DNA of 64,000 nt from Leminorella richardii (lineage in GTDB: Bacteria > Pseudomonadota > Gammaproteobacteria > Enterobacterales > Enterobacteriaceae), in NCBI RefSeq assembly GCF_900478135.1, contig NZ_LS483470.1, positions 985,501 to 1,049,500 of the forward strand. Direction: 5' to 3'. The notes under the pieces were generated by a model that saw nothing but the letters and a program-made list of their open reading frames with translations, did not search any database and had not been told where the DNA came from. Of this stretch, positions 24,228-32,863 are shown in pieces. How positions within the stretch are numbered: the stretch's first letter is position 1; each line of letters begins with the position of its first letter. Position numbers and translations under genes: made by a program.

Positions 24228-25694
24228 TTACTGCCTTGAATACTGTTTAAAGCGCTGCTGCATCTGGCGAAGCTGATCGATACGGGCGTCATAGCGAGCC
24301 TGTTTCAGGCTGCCGGTTGAGACGCTGGCGCTGGCCGTGCTGAGCATTTCAATTGCCTGATCCAGACGGCCGATCAGCGCCATACTTTCGGCTCGGGCTG
24401 CCAGTTCTTCATCGCGCAGCCCTTGCCCGGCACAGGCCTTAGCCAGAAGCTCCCAGCCGTTAGGGTCATCAGAGTGAGAATAGGTGTAGCGATAAAGCAG
24501 GGTAGCGGCCTTAGCCGGTTGCCCGGAAGCTATGTAGGCATTGCCCAGATTCACCTGCAGCACTGAGTTATTGGGCTGGCTTTTTATCGCCTGTTCAAGG
24601 CGGCTTACCGCAGCCGGAGCTCGGTTTTGCTCCAGATCGATATCCGTTGCCAGATCGAGGAACCAAGGGTTGTTGGGCTGTGCGCTCAGCAGGGATTGAA
24701 TCGTTGTGCGCGCTGCGTCGTAACGCTGGGACTTGTAGTCCATTACGGCCTGACCGTAACGCCCGGCCAGCTGTTCGCGGGCGTTGCCTTTTTTGTAGTC
24801 GTCTAGCAAGTACTGATTCAGGCCGTCCGCGCCGCCGTACATCCCCATAACGCGCATTTTGGCAAATAGATAGTCCTGAGAGGATGGAACGCTTTTTTGA
24901 CCCATTTGAGACGCGCGGCTACGGGTATCGGACATTCGACTATCGGGCATGGGGTGGGTCAGCAGCATTTCCGGCGGCCTGCTGGCGTAGCGATATTTGT
25001 CTGCCAGTTTCTGCATAAAGTCCGGCATGCCCATTGGGTCGAACCCCGCGCGCTGCAGCACGCGAATGCCGATGCGGTCAGCTTCCTGCTCGTTGGACTG
25101 GGTAAAGCTGATCATGCCCTGCTGTGTTCCGGCAATGGTGGTGCTCAACGCCGCCATACCCGCCTGCGGATTAGCCATTGTCAGCAGAATCGAGCCCAGT
25201 GCGCCGACCCAGGTTAGCGGGGCGTTACGCTGCTGCTCTTCCATTGCTCTGGCCAAATGGCGCTGAGTGACGTGAGAGATTTCGTGCGCCATAACCGAGG
25301 CCAGCTGGCTCTCATTGTCGGTTTCTTTAAACAGCGATGAGTGCAGCACGACGTTACCGCCAAAGAAGGCGAATGCGTTGATTTCGTTATTTTGAATCAG
25401 GTAGAAGTGAAAAGGCGTGCGTACTGAATCGGCTTTAGACACCAGCTTCATGCCCAGACCGTTGACGTAGTTTGTCAGCAGCGGATCGTAAATCAGCGGC
25501 GCTCCGGCTCTTAGCTGACGAAGATAAAAGTCACCCATTTGCAGCTCTTGGTTGATGCTGAGGGTGCCTCCCGCTGTGGTGCCGATATCGGGAAGATCGG
25601 TAGGCGCGTTCGCCGCGCTGGCCGCCATTGAGCCGCACAGGAGGGCGCTGCCTAACAGCGTCGCGAAGAGGGACTTACGAAAGCTCGTGGACAT
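24228..25694 (-). CDS. bepA: Periplasmic chaperone/metalloprotease BepA
   Basis: 488 residues (E. coli 487). Signal peptide, then an M48 zinc protease domain with HEISHVTQRH and the downstream NEQEADRIG zinc-ligand motif, and a C-terminal TPR domain (about 310-480). It helps assemble or degrades outer membrane proteins such as LptD, acting with the BAM complex. The ATG at 25694 is my choice; an ATG four codons earlier (25706) directly abuts the AGGA and is less likely. Divergent from perM as in E. coli. Confidence 0.96.
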   Translation of the reverse strand: MSTSFRKSLFATLLGSALLCGSMAASAANAPTDLPDIGTTAGGTLSINQELQMGDFYLRQLRAGAPLIYDPLLTNYVNGLGMKLVSKADSVRTPFHFYLIQNNEINAFAFFGGNVVLHSSLFKETDNESQLASVMAHEISHVTQRHLARAMEEQQRNAPLTWVGALGSILLTMANPQAGMAALSTTIAGTQQGMISFTQSNEQEADRIGIRVLQRAGFDPMGMPDFMQKLADKYRYASRPPEMLLTHPMPDSRMSDTRSRASQMGQKSVPSSQDYLFAKMRVMGMYGGADGLNQYLLDDYKKGNAREQLAGRYGQAVMDYKSQRYDAARTTIQSLLSAQPNNPWFLDLATDIDLEQNRAPAAVSRLEQAIKSQPNNSVLQVNLGNAYIASGQPAKAATLLYRYTYSHSDDPNGWELLAKACAGQGLRDEELAARAESMALIGRLDQAIEMLSTASASVSTGSLKQARYDARIDQLRQMQQRFKQYSRQ

Positions 25695-25706
25695 AGCGCT
25701 ATTCAT

Positions 25707-26016
25707 TCCTGAAATTGTTCATATCATTCACGTTGTGCGGCGTGGCCTGACGGCGTTCTGCCATTCGATATCACACCATGATGCCGTTGAAAGCCTAAAC
25801 CGACAAGGTTTTAAATATTGTCGGTGTGGTCAAAATTTATTGCTATTATAGCTTACTGTTTTATAAAACGGCCGCTTGTATTGGATAGACAACAAGAGCG
25901 GTGCTTTGTCCCATAAATTTTGCTTTTTCACTGCCCAAATAGAGCGGTCGGGAAAGCATTTGTTTTTCCAGGCCGGCGGTGAATGCGTTGCTGACGGGCT
26001 TAACCGGAGGTTGTCT
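25707..26016. other. bepA-perM divergent intergenic region
   Basis: 310 bp. It contains an inverted repeat ACCGACAA (25799-25806) / TTGTCGGT (25818-25825) with an 11-nt spacer, and AT-rich promoter-like sequence (TTATTGCTATTATAG) beside it. CGGAGG just before 26017 is the perM ribosome site. No gene seen. Confidence 0.5.
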
Positions 26017-27083
26017 ATGTTGGATATGCTGTTGCGCTGGTATCGTCGGCGCTTCTCCGATCCTCAGGCCGTTGCGCTGTTAATTATACTGGTGGTCGGG
26101 TTTGGCATTATCTATTTTTTCAGTGACATTCTGGCGCCGCTGCTGATTGCGATTGTGCTGGCCTACCTGCTTGAGTGGCCCACCACTAAGCTGCAAAAGA
26201 TGGGTGTCTCCCGGGGGCTGGCGGCAGGAGGGGTGATCGTAATGTTTGGCAGCATTATGTTTGCCACCATCATGTTCGTGGTGCCCACCGCCTGGCAGCA
26301 GGGGGTGAACCTGCTGACGGATTTGCCCAATATGCTTAACCGCCTCCATGACTTTGCTGCCACGCTGCCTGCGCGCTATCCCGCTTTGGTTGATGCGGGC
26401 ATTATCGATTTGGTTGCAGAGAACCTGCGCTCAAAGCTGAGCGGCGTAGCAGACTCGGTTGTTAAGTACTCGATGGCGTCCCTGATGGGGGTGCTAACTC
26501 TGGCTATTTATCTGATTCTGGTTCCCCTGATGGTGTTTTTCCTGATTAAGGACAAGAAGCAGATGATTTACGCCGTTCGCCGCATTCTGCCAAGAAACCG
26601 CGGGCTGGCCGGCAAGGTCTGGCTGGAGATGAACCAGCAGATCACTAACTACATTCGCGGCAAAGTGGTGGAAATCGTTATCGTAACGGTGGCGACTTAC
26701 CTCGTCTTCTGGGTGATGGGGATGCGCTATTCCCTTCTGTTGGCTGTGCTGGTTGGCGTTGCGGTACTGGTGCCCTATATCGGCGCGGTGCTGGCGACGG
26801 TGCCTGTCCTGTTTGTTGCGCTGTTTCAGTGGGGGATTGGCCCGATTTCTGGACCATGTTTATTGCCTATCTGGTGGTGCAGGGGCTAGACAGTAACCTG
26901 CTGGTGCCGCTGCTGTTTTCTGAAGCGGTAAACCTACACCCTTTGGTGATTATACTGTCGGTGATTATCTTCGGCGGCCTGTGGGGCTTCTGGGGCGTTT
27001 TCTTCGCCATTCCGCTGGCGACGCTGGTGAAAGCGGTGATCCACGTCTGGCCGGATGATTTGATTGCGGAAAATCTGGAGTAG
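26017..27083 (+). pseudogene. perM: perM (AI-2E family transporter), one frameshift
   Basis: Reading from ATG 26017 (CGGAGG upstream) gives the N-terminal 291 or so residues of PerM and then leaves the family at ALFQWGIGPISG. The correct continuation WPDFWTMFIAYLVVQGLDSNLLVPLLFSEAVNLHPL runs in another frame to 27083. One extra G in the GGGGG run at 26831-26835 joins them into 355 residues (E. coli PerM 353). It is a multi-pass inner membrane protein of the AI-2E/PerM family, permease-like, of unclear substrate. A missing base in a homopolymer makes sequencing error likely, but a true mutation cannot be excluded. Confidence 0.9.
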
Positions 27084-27162
27084 GTCAGTCGGCGAAAGAG
27101 AAAAAAGAAGCGAACAAAAAGAAGAGCAAAGAGAAGAGAGCTAGGCACCTACAGTGCGGCGC

Positions 27163-27202
27163 AAAGAAAAAGGCGGTCGCTTCCCCTGACGGAGCGGCCG
27201 CC
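27163..27202 (-). terminator. bcp-gcvR terminator
   Basis: Minus-strand GGCGGCCGCT/AGCGACCGCC stem (27172-27202) followed by TTTTTCTTTG, 16 bp beyond the bcp stop. Confidence 0.8.
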
Positions 27203-27217
27203 CTGTGTTTAGCCAGA

Positions 27218-27691
27218 TTAACCTTTGCCGTTCAGATAGTTCAGAACAACATCCTGATGGTTGCTGGTTTTAAAGTCGTCAAACACTTTTTCGATTTTGC
27301 CGTCGGTGCCGACCAAAAAGCTGATGCGGTGAATACCGTCATAGGTCTTACCCATGAAGCTTTTTTCACCCCAAACGCCGAACAGTTCGCACACTTTATG
27401 CTCCTCGTCCGACAGCAGGGTAAAGTTCAGCAGGTCGCGCTCAACAAAGCGTGACAGCTTCTCGGGCTTATCGGTACTGATGCCCAGCACGTCAACGCCC
27501 AGTTTTTTAAACTCATCCATATTGTCCCTCAGCCCGCACGCCTGTACGGTACAGCCGGGCGTCATGGCCTTAGGATAAAAGTAGATAAGCACTCTTTGCC
27601 CTTGAAAATCGCTAAGACTGATATCTTCACCATCTTGATCCGGGAGTGTAAATTCAGGGGCGATATCACCGGCTTTTAATGGATTTATCAC
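27218..27691 (-). CDS. bcp: Thiol peroxidase Bcp (peroxiredoxin)
   Basis: 157 residues (E. coli 156). PKAMTPGCTVQACGLRD holds the peroxidatic Cys and the nearby second Cys of the BCP/PrxQ group; E. coli has the same pair. It reduces organic and hydrogen peroxides using thioredoxin, in the cytoplasm. It overlaps the gcvR stop by 4 bp and is the second gene of that operon, as in E. coli. Confidence 0.97.
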   Translation of the reverse strand: MINPLKAGDIAPEFTLPDQDGEDISLSDFQGQRVLIYFYPKAMTPGCTVQACGLRDNMDEFKKLGVDVLGISTDKPEKLSRFVERDLLNFTLLSDEEHKVCELFGVWGEKSFMGKTYDGIHRISFLVGTDGKIEKVFDDFKTSNHQDVVLNYLNGKG

Positions 27692-28260
27692 GAGTTTCCA
27701 TCCTTTTGTTCATGCTGTGGGTTGATGACGATATTAATACTGCCCTGCGCGTTAAGCTCTGCGCAGAGACGGTTAAAGTTCTGTTCAAGGACGTCGTGGT
27801 GGCCGGTTAAGGCGCTGTGCAACGTCATTTCAATGCCCAGCATGGGGGTATTGGTTTCCTCACTCATGCTGGTGCGGGATATCAGTTCCGCAATATTGGT
27901 CTGCGCCGAATCGAACAGGTTCGTGAATCGCTCGATAATATGGGGCGAATCCTTGACCTCTACTTTTACCCACATTGTGACCGGCATGGGAGGGCGAAGA
28001 TGCTGGGTTGTGCGTTTCATCACAATCAACAGATCCAGCTCGACGCCTTTTTGTACAAGCGTCGATTCCAACAGGCTCATCGCGTTCCAACTGCCTGACA
28101 GCAGCATGATAAAAGTAAACTCTTCCCCTAGCAGAGCCAGGCGACTGTCTTCAATATTGCATCCACAGCTGCTGACGTGCCGTGTAATGGTATTCACAAT
28201 ACCCGGTCGATCGGTACCTAGTGCGGTAATGACAAGGTAGTGTTCAGATTGCTGTGGCAC
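27688..28260 (-). CDS. gcvR: Glycine cleavage system transcriptional repressor GcvR, GTG start
   Basis: 190 residues from GTG 28260, the E. coli length, with VPQQSEHYLVITALG aligning to MTLSSQHYLVITALG. A TTG six codons earlier is the alternative. Two ACT domains: HYLVITALGTDRPGIVNTIT and a second around WVKVEVKDSPHIIERFT; GCNIEDSRLALLGEEFTFIMLLSG is the hallmark stretch. It binds GcvA and blocks activation of gcvTHP when glycine is low. Upstream of and overlapping bcp; divergent from dapA. Confidence 0.95.
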   Translation of the reverse strand: MPQQSEHYLVITALGTDRPGIVNTITRHVSSCGCNIEDSRLALLGEEFTFIMLLSGSWNAMSLLESTLVQKGVELDLLIVMKRTTQHLRPPMPVTMWVKVEVKDSPHIIERFTNLFDSAQTNIAELISRTSMSEETNTPMLGIEMTLHSALTGHHDVLEQNFNRLCAELNAQGSINIVINPQHEQKDGNS

Positions 28261-28405
28261 GTTAAATTTCCAGCTCAAAATAGAGAGTACTATATGGTAA
28301 ACATAAAAAAATCACCCAGACAAGCCGTTAGAGTGATGTTGTTACTTGCTTTTCGCTATGAGTCAAAAGTACCATGCTTACTATGTTCATAAAGGGGAAT
28401 CGCTT

Positions 28406-29281
28406 ATGTTTACGGGAGTATGGTTGCGCTGGTAACACCGATGGATTCAACGGGATCTGTTGACCGTGCCAGTTTGAAAAGTTGGTTGATTATCATGTGG
28501 CTAGCGGCACTGCCGCCATCGTCTCCGTAGGTACCACTGGGGAGTCCGCCACGCTGAACCACGGTGAGCACGTAGACGTTGTTAAAATGACGCTGGATCT
28601 GGCGGATGGCCGTATTCCCGTTATCGCAGGCACGGGTGCTAATGCGACGGCTGAGGCTATTCTGCTGACAGAGCATTTCAACAATACCGGCGTTGTCGGC
28701 TGCCTGTCTGTTACCCCTTACTACAACAAGCCGACGCAGGAAGGCCTGTTCCAACACTTTAAAGCCATTGCTGAACATACCGATTTGCCACAAATCCTCT
28801 ATAATGTGCCGGGGCGTACGGGCTGCGATATGCTGCCTGAAACCGTTGCCCGCCTAGCGGAAGTCCCCAATATCGTGGCGCTGAAGGATGCAACCGGTAA
28901 CTTAAGCCGCGTGTCTCAAACGCAGGCGCTGGTCGGCAATGAGTTCAAGCTTCTCAGCGGCGATGACGCGACCTCTTTGGACTTCATGCATTTGGGCGGC
29001 CACGGTGTGATTTCAGTGACTGCCAACGTGGCAGCGCGCGAAATGGCGCAGCTGTGTAAATTGGCAGCAGAAGGGAACTTTACTGAGGCGCGCGGTCTTA
29101 ATCAGCGACTAATGCCTTTACACGTGAAGCTGTTTGTTGAAGCTAACCGATCCCGGTCAAGTGGGCCTGCTACCGTCTGGGCCTGATTGCTGAAAATACG
29201 CTGCGCCTTCCGATGACGCCGCTGACTCAGCAGGCGCATCCGGTTGTCGAGCAGGCTTTGACGTCTGCAGGTTTGCTCTAA
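28406..29281 (+). pseudogene. dapA: dapA (4-hydroxy-tetrahydrodipicolinate synthase), three single-base gaps
   Basis: ATG 28406 follows AGGGGAA. The product matches E. coli DapA throughout, but the frame changes three times. One base is missing near 28417 (GGA-AGT expected), one in the A-run ending 28480 (AAA-AAG expected), and one at 29147-29148 (AAC-CCG expected). Restoring one base at each gives exactly 292 codons, the E. coli length, with YYNKPTQEG, LYNVPGRTG, the Schiff-base Lys in IVALKDATGN and a normal C-terminus. The enzyme makes the first lysine/diaminopimelate intermediate and is normally essential, so sequence error is by far the best explanation. First gene of dapA-bamC-purC. Confidence 0.93.
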
Positions 29282-29297
29282 ACTTTAGGAAGATTTG

Positions 29298-30332
29298 ATG
29301 GTTCATTCATTACAGAAAGCTGCTGGTGTTTCTCTCGTTATGCTACTGGCTGCGTGCTCTAACGATCAGTCGTACAAGCATCAGATTAACGGCAACGAAG
29401 ACTACTTGAAGGCACCTGAGCTGCGGGAGCTGCGAGCACCGGCAGGCATGGTTCTGCCGATGTCAAACGGGCAGTATGCGGTTAACAATCGCGTTTCCGA
29501 TGTGGGTAACGTGGGCTATGCCCTTGATATTCGTCCGCCGTCTCAGCCGCTGGCGCTGGTGTCAGGGTCTCGCGTTCAGTTTAGCGGTAACACCGCGACG
29601 CTGCTGCTGGAAGACAGCGCGAAGAATCAGGGGCTGTGGAATCAGGTGATTTCCGTGATTGAGAGCAAAGGCTACCGCATCACTGGTCATCAGGAAGCCA
29701 ATCAGACGCTGACCACTGACTGGATTGAATGGCCTCGTGGCGATGAAAGCGTGGTGTATCAGGCGCGCTATCAGGTTAACGTTCAGCAGCAGGCCTATCA
29801 AAACCAGCTCTCTGTCAGAGTGCTGGAGCTGAAGGCTGATGGCAAATCCGTTTCCGACTCGGCAAATATGCAGCGCTACAGCATCAGTATGCTGAACGCG
29901 ATTACCGAAGGGTTGGAAAGCCGCCGTAGCGCCAGCAGTACGCAAGGTGCAGTAGCGGGATCCATGGTTGTTCAGGCCGCTACTGATGATACTGGGCTTC
30001 CGGTTGCCATTGTCCGCGCGCCTTATTCCACCGTTTGGGAACGCCTGCCTGCGGCACTGGACAAAATGGGCATGAAGGTGAATGACAGCAACCGTCCTCA
30101 AGGCACGATTGCGGTAACCTTTAAGTCTTCCAATAGCAACTGGTCTGCATTGAGCGTTCCAAACCCTGACCTGAGTAACGGCGATTACAAGATTCAGGTA
30201 GGAGATTTGGATAACCGCAGCAGCCTTCAGTTCAGCACCGATAAAGGTCGCGTGCTGAAAGAGGCGGACAATGCGGCACTCGTGACAATATTGCAGGCAG
30301 CGCTCAACCAGAGCGCAGCAGCCGCAAAATAA
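29298..30332 (+). CDS. bamC: Outer membrane assembly lipoprotein BamC
   Basis: 344 residues, as in E. coli. Signal sequence with lipobox LLAACSND, then the unstructured DYLKAPELRELRAPAGMVLPM segment that binds BamD, and two helix-grip domains. It is a subunit of the BAM beta-barrel assembly machine. The ATG at 29298 (AGGAAG 6 bp upstream) is preferred over the TTG before it. It lies 16 bp after dapA, as in E. coli. Confidence 0.97.
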   Translation: MVHSLQKAAGVSLVMLLAACSNDQSYKHQINGNEDYLKAPELRELRAPAGMVLPMSNGQYAVNNRVSDVGNVGYALDIRPPSQPLALVSGSRVQFSGNTATLLLEDSAKNQGLWNQVISVIESKGYRITGHQEANQTLTTDWIEWPRGDESVVYQARYQVNVQQQAYQNQLSVRVLELKADGKSVSDSANMQRYSISMLNAITEGLESRRSASSTQGAVAGSMVVQAATDDTGLPVAIVRAPYSTVWERLPAALDKMGMKVNDSNRPQGTIAVTFKSSNSNWSALSVPNPDLSNGDYKIQVGDLDNRSSLQFSTDKGRVLKEADNAALVTILQAALNQSAAAAK

Positions 30333-30334
30333 CG

Positions 30335-30359
30335 AAAAAGGGGCTCACGCCCCTTTTTT
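30335..30359 (+). terminator. bamC terminator
   Basis: AAAAAGGGGC-TCAC-GCCCCTTTTTT hairpin, right after the bamC stop codon. It partly separates dapA-bamC from purC. Confidence 0.85.
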
Positions 30360-30396
30360 ATTCCATTCATATGAAATAAAACGGAGAACACTGAAG

Positions 30397-31110
30397 ATGC
30401 AAAAGGTCGCCGAGCTTTATCGCGGTAAGGCAAAAACCGTTTATACCACTGAGGATCCCGATTTATTGGTGCTCGAGTTTCGCAACGACACCTCAGCGAT
30501 GGACGGCGAACGTATTGAACAGTTCGATCGCAAAGGCATGATCAACAACAAGTTCAACTTTTTTATCATGAGCAAGCTGGCAGAAGCCGGTATTCCTACC
30601 CAGATGGTAAGCATGCTGTCGGATACGGAAGTGCTGGTGAAGAAGCTTTCCATGGTGCCGGTTGAGTGCGTGATCCGTAACCGCGCAGCGGGCTCACTGG
30701 TGCGTCGCCTGGGCGTTGAAGAAGGTCTGGAACTGAATCCTCCCGTATTTGACCTGTTTTTAAAGAATGACGCCATGCACGACCCGATGATTAATGAGTC
30801 CTATTGCGCAACGTTTGGCTGGGTGAATGAAACCAATCTGGCGCGGATGAAAGAGCTGACCTATAAGGCGAATCAGGTGCTGAGCAAGCTGTTTGATGAC
30901 GCAGGTCTGATTCTGGTGGACTTCAAGCTTGAGTTTGGCCTGTTTAAAGGCGAAGTCGTCTTGGGTGACGAATTCTCTCCAGACGGCAGTCGGCTGTGGG
31001 ACAAAGAGACGCTGAACAAGATGGATAAAGATCGCTTTCGCCAACGCATGGGCGGCCTGATCGAAGCCTATGAAGAGGTAGCACACCGTCTGGGTATTTC
31101 TTTGGACTAA
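30397..31110 (+). CDS. purC: SAICAR synthetase
   Basis: 237 residues, the E. coli length. It joins CAIR and aspartate with ATP in purine synthesis. Motifs: ELYRGKAKTVYTT at the N-terminus (nucleotide loop), FRNDTSAMDG, VECVIRNRAAGS, and VDFKLEFGLFKGEVVLGDEFSPDGSRLWD. GGAG lies about 10 bp before the ATG. No PurR box is visible upstream, but a strong one lies 2 bp after the stop codon. Confidence 0.98.
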   Translation: MQKVAELYRGKAKTVYTTEDPDLLVLEFRNDTSAMDGERIEQFDRKGMINNKFNFFIMSKLAEAGIPTQMVSMLSDTEVLVKKLSMVPVECVIRNRAAGSLVRRLGVEEGLELNPPVFDLFLKNDAMHDPMINESYCATFGWVNETNLARMKELTYKANQVLSKLFDDAGLILVDFKLEFGLFKGEVVLGDEFSPDGSRLWDKETLNKMDKDRFRQRMGGLIEAYEEVAHRLGISLD

Positions 31111-31112
31111 AT

Positions 31113-31128
31113 ACGCAAACGATTACGT
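31113..31128 (+). promoter_or_regulatory. PurR-like box just downstream of purC
   Basis: ACGCAAACGATTACGT matches 14 of 16 positions of ACGCAAACGTTTTCGT. It starts 2 bp after the purC stop and is before the purC terminator. Position is unusual for a repressor operator. Confidence 0.55.
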
Positions 31129-31145
31129 CTTTCTACACCTTTCCA

Positions 31146-31170
31146 GAGCCGGCGTCAGCCGGCTTTTTTA
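31146..31170 (+). terminator. purC terminator
   Basis: AGCCGG-CGTCAG-CCGGCT hairpin followed by TTTTTTA. Confidence 0.8.
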
Positions 31171-31324
31171 TCGTCCGCGCTTGAGCATTTATCCCAGAGC
31201 CATTTTTGACTTTGTCACACACGTTTTTCCTCACGTCGTTTATACTATTGGCAGTTTTGCCAGAAACAGATGGCGATAATTTTAGGCTTGTTAAATTGAG
31301 CCAGTGTGAACGAGAGATAACATT

Positions 31325-32200
31325 ATGCGGTGGCAAGGTCGTAGAGAAAGTCAGAACGTAGAGGATCGTCGGCAGCAGTCTGGAGGATTTCCTTCGGGGA
31401 TGGGCGGCGGCGGTTTTCGACTGCCGAGCGGTAAGGGTGGTCTGGTCTTGCTGGTTGTCGTGCTGGTGGCGGGCTACTACGGTGTCGATCTTACTCCATT
31501 GTTGACCGGTGACGGCGCGGCGACCTCCCAGCAGGCTCAGCCAGTGTCAGAAAAAGACAACGAGCTGGCCAAGTTTACGTCAACGGTGCTGGCCTCAACG
31601 GAAGACTCCTGGAGCGCTATTTTTAAACAGCAGGGAGCGCAGTATCAAGATCCCAAGCTGGTGCTGTACCGGGGCGCTACCCGCACCGCCTGTGGAACCG
31701 GTCAGTCCGTTATGGGGCCGTTCTACTGCCCGGCGGATAAAACGGTCTATATTGACCTCTCTTTCTATCAAGACATGGAGAAAAAGATGCGCGCAGGCGG
31801 TGACTTCGCGCAGGCCTACGTTGTGGCTCACGAAGTGGGACACCACGTGCAAAACCTGATGGGTACAGCAGATAAAGTGCGTGCTCTTCAGCAGCAGGCA
31901 AAAAGCCAGACTGAAGTTAATCAGCTGTCCGTCCGCCTTGAGCTTCAGGCCGACTGTTACGCTGGCGTTTGGGGACATAGCCTGAAAAATCAGCAGATCC
32001 TTGACGTTGGCGATCTGGAAGAGGCGCTCAACGCTGCTCAGGCTATCGGTGACGATCGGTTGCAAAAACAGAGTTCTGGGCAGGTTATTCCCGATAGCTT
32101 CACTCACGGCACTTCTCAGCAGCGCTACACGTGGTTTAAGCGTGGTTTTGATACCGGAGACTATCGCCAGTGTGATACTTTTAGCGCAGCTAAACTGTAA
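31325..32200 (+). CDS. ypfJ: Neutral zinc metallopeptidase family protein YpfJ
   Basis: 291 residues (E. coli YpfJ 287). Gly-rich basic N-terminus, one membrane anchor (GGLVLLVVVLVAGYYGVDL, about 38-56), then a periplasmic domain with the zinc motif AHEVGHHVQNLMG and a downstream LELQADCYAGVWGH ligand segment. Putative metalloprotease of unknown substrate (UPF/zinc_peptidase DUF). Next to purC as in E. coli. Confidence 0.95.
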   Translation: MRWQGRRESQNVEDRRQQSGGFPSGMGGGGFRLPSGKGGLVLLVVVLVAGYYGVDLTPLLTGDGAATSQQAQPVSEKDNELAKFTSTVLASTEDSWSAIFKQQGAQYQDPKLVLYRGATRTACGTGQSVMGPFYCPADKTVYIDLSFYQDMEKKMRAGGDFAQAYVVAHEVGHHVQNLMGTADKVRALQQQAKSQTEVNQLSVRLELQADCYAGVWGHSLKNQQILDVGDLEEALNAAQAIGDDRLQKQSSGQVIPDSFTHGTSQQRYTWFKRGFDTGDYRQCDTFSAAKL

Positions 32201-32216
32201 GCGAGCTGCATTAGGT

Positions 32217-32250
32217 GGGCGTGAAGCCTATTTCACGCCCGCTGTCGTTT
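32217..32250 (+). terminator. Hairpin after ypfJ
   Basis: GGGCGTGAA/TTCACGCCC perfect 9-bp stem, 6-nt loop; the downstream GCTGTCGTTT is only weakly T-rich. Confidence 0.5.
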
Positions 32251-32301
32251 ATATTTGTTACCATAATCATCACAACTTTTATCACAATAAGCAGAGCGTA
32301 A

Positions 32302-32754
32302 ATGCCCCATATCGATCCCACGCTGATAGTCCTGCTGGTACTGGCAGGGCTGGGAATCTTAAGCCACAACAATACCGTTACTATCGCCATTTTGACACTG
32401 CTGATATTGCGCCTGACGCCGCTGGAAGCCGCCTTTCCTTGGGTGCAGAAGTACGGTTTGACCATTGGTATCACCATTTTGACCATTGCGGTGATGACGC
32501 CGCTTGCAAACGGCAAGATGACGCCCGCTATGCTGGCGCAGGTTTTTATTAACTGGAAGTCGCTGGTCGCTATCCTAATAGGTATTCTTGTCGCCTGGCT
32601 GGGCGGGCGAGGCGTAACGCTGATGACAAACCAGCCGAGCATTGTCGCAGGGCTTCTGGTGGGGACGATTATCGGTGTAGCGTTCTTCCGGGGTATTCCC
32701 GTTGGGCCTTTGATTGCTGCCGGCGTTGTGTCGCTGATAGTGGGTAAAGGCTGA
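32302..32754 (+). CDS. DUF441 inner membrane protein (YeaL-like)
   Basis: 150 residues with four hydrophobic segments. IDPTLIVLLVLAGLGILSHNNTVTIAILTLLILRLTPL, then PWVQKYGLTIGITILTIAVMTPLANGK and VAGLLVGTIIGVAFFRGIPVGPLIAAGVVSL, are typical of the DUF441/UPF0756 family, to which E. coli YeaL belongs. Function unknown. In E. coli yeaL is elsewhere, so this is a local gain or a second locus. Ribosome site weak (GCAGAGCGTAA). Confidence 0.9.
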   Translation: MPHIDPTLIVLLVLAGLGILSHNNTVTIAILTLLILRLTPLEAAFPWVQKYGLTIGITILTIAVMTPLANGKMTPAMLAQVFINWKSLVAILIGILVAWLGGRGVTLMTNQPSIVAGLLVGTIIGVAFFRGIPVGPLIAAGVVSLIVGKG

Positions 32755-32863
32755 CTGAGGATTCTCTAAACACCGGATTAAGAAAGCGTGATAAACGGTA
32801 GGACTTATTGCCGCAACCCTTTATAATCCGGTCTAACTCATTGTTATTACAAAGCCTCTATTT

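Noticed and set aside
27090..27142. Purine-rich tract after perM
   Set aside because: Striking A/G run but no clear function; probably simple low-complexity spacer near the bcp terminator.
28406..29281. Programmed frameshifting in dapA
   Set aside because: Three separate shifts without slippery heptamers or pseudoknots; missing bases explain them better.
30360..30396. PurR box upstream of purC
   Set aside because: Expected by analogy with E. coli, but no GCAAACG-like sequence is present in this spacer.
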